Positions 6,869-7,660 of a stretch of 7,660 bases of DNA are shown in pieces (the stretch's first letter is position 1; every line of letters starts with the position of its first letter). A model generated the notes under the pieces. It was not told the origin of the DNA and made no database searches. It saw only the letters and a list, made by a program, of their open reading frames with translations. The position numbers and the translations under genes are program-made. This DNA comes from Bacteroidia bacterium (GTDB lineage Bacteria > Bacteroidota > Bacteroidia > Chitinophagales > Saprospiraceae), in NCBI GenBank assembly GCA_030432855.1, contig JAUILM010000271.1, forward strand, positions 1 to 7,660, in the 5' to 3' direction.

Positions 6869-6900
6869 ATAAAAAAGCCACCTGATAACAACCAGGCGGC
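6869..6900 (-). terminator. Rho-independent terminator of the dodecin transcript
   Basis: On the minus strand GCCGCCTG (6900-6893) pairs with CAGGTGGC (6884-6877) across all 8 positions, with a single G-U pair, around an 8-nt loop. TTTTTT follows immediately at 6876-6871. This is a textbook intrinsic terminator, 25 nt after the dodecin stop. It separates the dodecin/TPR side from thrS. The plus-strand reading has no T-run, so it works in one direction only. Confidence 0.9.
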
Positions 6901-6925
6901 ATCTAAAATTGAGGCCTTTAATGTG

Positions 6926-7126
6926 TTATTTAACTTCAAATGTTATTTTAACATTGACCCGGTAGCTTTCGACTTTGCCATCTTCTACTGTAGCGCTCTG
7001 AGATTGGACAAAAACTGAACGGATGTTTTTTACCGTTTCACTTGCTTTTTCTACTGCATTTTGAGTGGCATCTTCCCAGCTTTTTTTTGAATCAGCCAGT
7101 ACCTCGATTACTTTTAAAATTGCCAT
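6926..7126 (-). CDS. Dodecin (small flavin-binding protein)
   Basis: A 66-residue protein of the dodecin family, which forms hollow dodecamers that bind flavins (riboflavin/FMN-type) for storage or for protection against photochemical damage. The features fit: start AILKVIEVLADSKKSWEDA (strand then helix), helix NAVEKASETVKNI at 23-35, then two strands including GKVESYRVNVKITFEV. I chose ATG at 7126, which gives the standard family length and N-terminus; an in-frame TTG at 7135 would add three residues and is less likely. The residue at position 37 is Ser, where several characterised dodecins have the flavin-stacking Trp; Phe39 is the nearest aromatic. It lies 50 nt downstream of the TPR gene and is closed by a strong terminator. 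Whether it has its own promoter is unclear. Confidence 0.93.
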   Translation of the reverse strand: MAILKVIEVLADSKKSWEDATQNAVEKASETVKNIRSVFVQSQSATVEDGKVESYRVNVKITFEVK

Positions 7127-7152
7127 GTCTTTCAAGTTTTAATTAGATCTAG

Positions 7153-7175
7153 AAAATACTAAAATCCATGGGATT
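7153..7175 (-). terminator. Weak terminator-like hairpin after the TPR gene
   Basis: On the minus strand AATCC (7175-7171) pairs with GGATT (7167-7163) around loop CAT, followed by TT and, after four bases, TTTT (7156-7153). The 5-bp stem and broken T-run make it weak. It may only reduce read-through from the TPR gene into dodecin. Confidence 0.3.
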
Positions 7176-7176
7176 A

Positions 7177-7660
7177 CTATAATAAAGGTTTTACGCGCTG
7201 GATGGCCTCTTCCGCATCGCTATCTTCAGGGTCGAGTCGTACTGCTTGTTCGAAGTCTTGCAGTGCTCGTGATAAATCGCCCTCTATTTCACGGGTAAGG
7301 CCCCGATAAAAATAGGCTCGGGCAAACATCGGCTCTGTTTTGATCGCGATATCAAAGTGTTGGAATGCCTTCCCTATGCTATCCTGATCCAGATACAGCA
7401 AACCTATGTCGTAGTAGGCATATGAATAGTCGGGATCGATACTGATGATCCTTTGATAAGTAGCAATAGATTCTGCCGTAGCGTCCTGATGTGCCAGGTA
7501 CTGGGCCTTGGCATGCAGGAGATTTATGTGATTAGGGTTGATAGATAGTGCTGCATCATAGTAGCGAATGGCCTCCGGATCTCCAATCGACTCAAGAAGC
7601 TGTGCTGCATTGATCCAGGCATCTATCATATAGGGATCCTCCCGTGTGGCCAACTGAAAC
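7177..7660 (-). CDS. Tetratricopeptide-repeat protein, C-terminal part (5' end outside window)
   Basis: The reading frame continues past the right edge (…FQLATREDP), so the TTG at 7653 is an internal Leu codon and no true start is visible. About 160 residues are seen, almost entirely TPR helices. Counting from that Leu, four repeats run at roughly 7-40, 42-74, 75-108 and 109-142, each ending in the usual (I/L)xPx turn: SINPN, SIDPD, KTEPM and RLDPE. A short charged tail ends VKPLL. The typical small/aromatic pattern (AYYDIGLLY, AYFYRGLT, ALQDFEQAV) is clear. TPR arrays act as protein-binding scaffolds; nothing here shows a partner, and any signal peptide or lipobox would lie outside. The stop is a tandem TAG-TAA. 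The dodecin gene follows 50 nt downstream on the same strand. Confidence 0.9.
   Translation of the reverse strand, partial: FQLATREDPYMIDAWINAAQLLESIGDPEAIRYYDAALSINPNHINLLHAKAQYLAHQDATAESIATYQRIISIDPDYSYAYYDIGLLYLDQDSIGKAFQHFDIAIKTEPMFARAYFYRGLTREIEGDLSRALQDFEQAVRLDPEDSDAEEAIQRVKPLL

Noticed and set aside
7081..7088. Run of eight T as a phase-variation tract in dodecin
   Set aside because: On the coding strand it reads as two Lys codons flanked by Ser codons (SKKS) in a full-length frame. A single A8 tract without other signs is weak evidence for slippage control.

Overview
The window looks like an ordinary housekeeping stretch of a Bacteroidota chromosome. The evidence is the gene order pheT / small coiled-coil gene / zapA / rny, the Bacteroidota-style PheT and dodecin sequences, the near absence of Shine-Dalgarno sequences, and the presence of TAnnTTTG (-7 type) promoter elements. 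Codon and base use are even throughout, and I see no insertion sequence, phage gene, CRISPR array, tRNA or rRNA. Naming below the phylum would be a guess; ThrS and RNase Y do not contradict the phylum call.

Plus strand, 1-3681. The window opens inside pheT (about the C-terminal half of the phenylalanyl-tRNA synthetase beta chain). After a 110-nt gap comes a 96-residue coiled-coil protein of unknown biochemical role, then, 5 nt later, zapA (FtsZ-ring associated). A 65-nt gap holding a hairpin leads to rny (RNase Y, a membrane-anchored endoribonuclease). The block links translation, cell division and mRNA decay, and the coiled-coil gene and zapA are almost certainly co-transcribed.

Minus strand, 7660-3683, read right to left. 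First comes the C-terminal part of a TPR-repeat protein that runs in from beyond the window. Next is a dodecin (flavin-storage protein), closed by a textbook rho-independent terminator. A likely new promoter then drives thrS (threonyl-tRNA synthetase). Nine nt after thrS lies a PLP-dependent trans-sulfuration enzyme that looks most like MetC-type cystathionine beta-lyase. This operon converges on rny, and the two stop codons are only one nucleotide apart.

No clearly new biological system is visible. The points most worth a second look are the small coiled-coil gene in front of zapA (a possible functional counterpart of ZapB), promoter elements that nearly touch start codons, a dodecin lacking the usual flavin-stacking tryptophan, and the convergent rny/metC junction.
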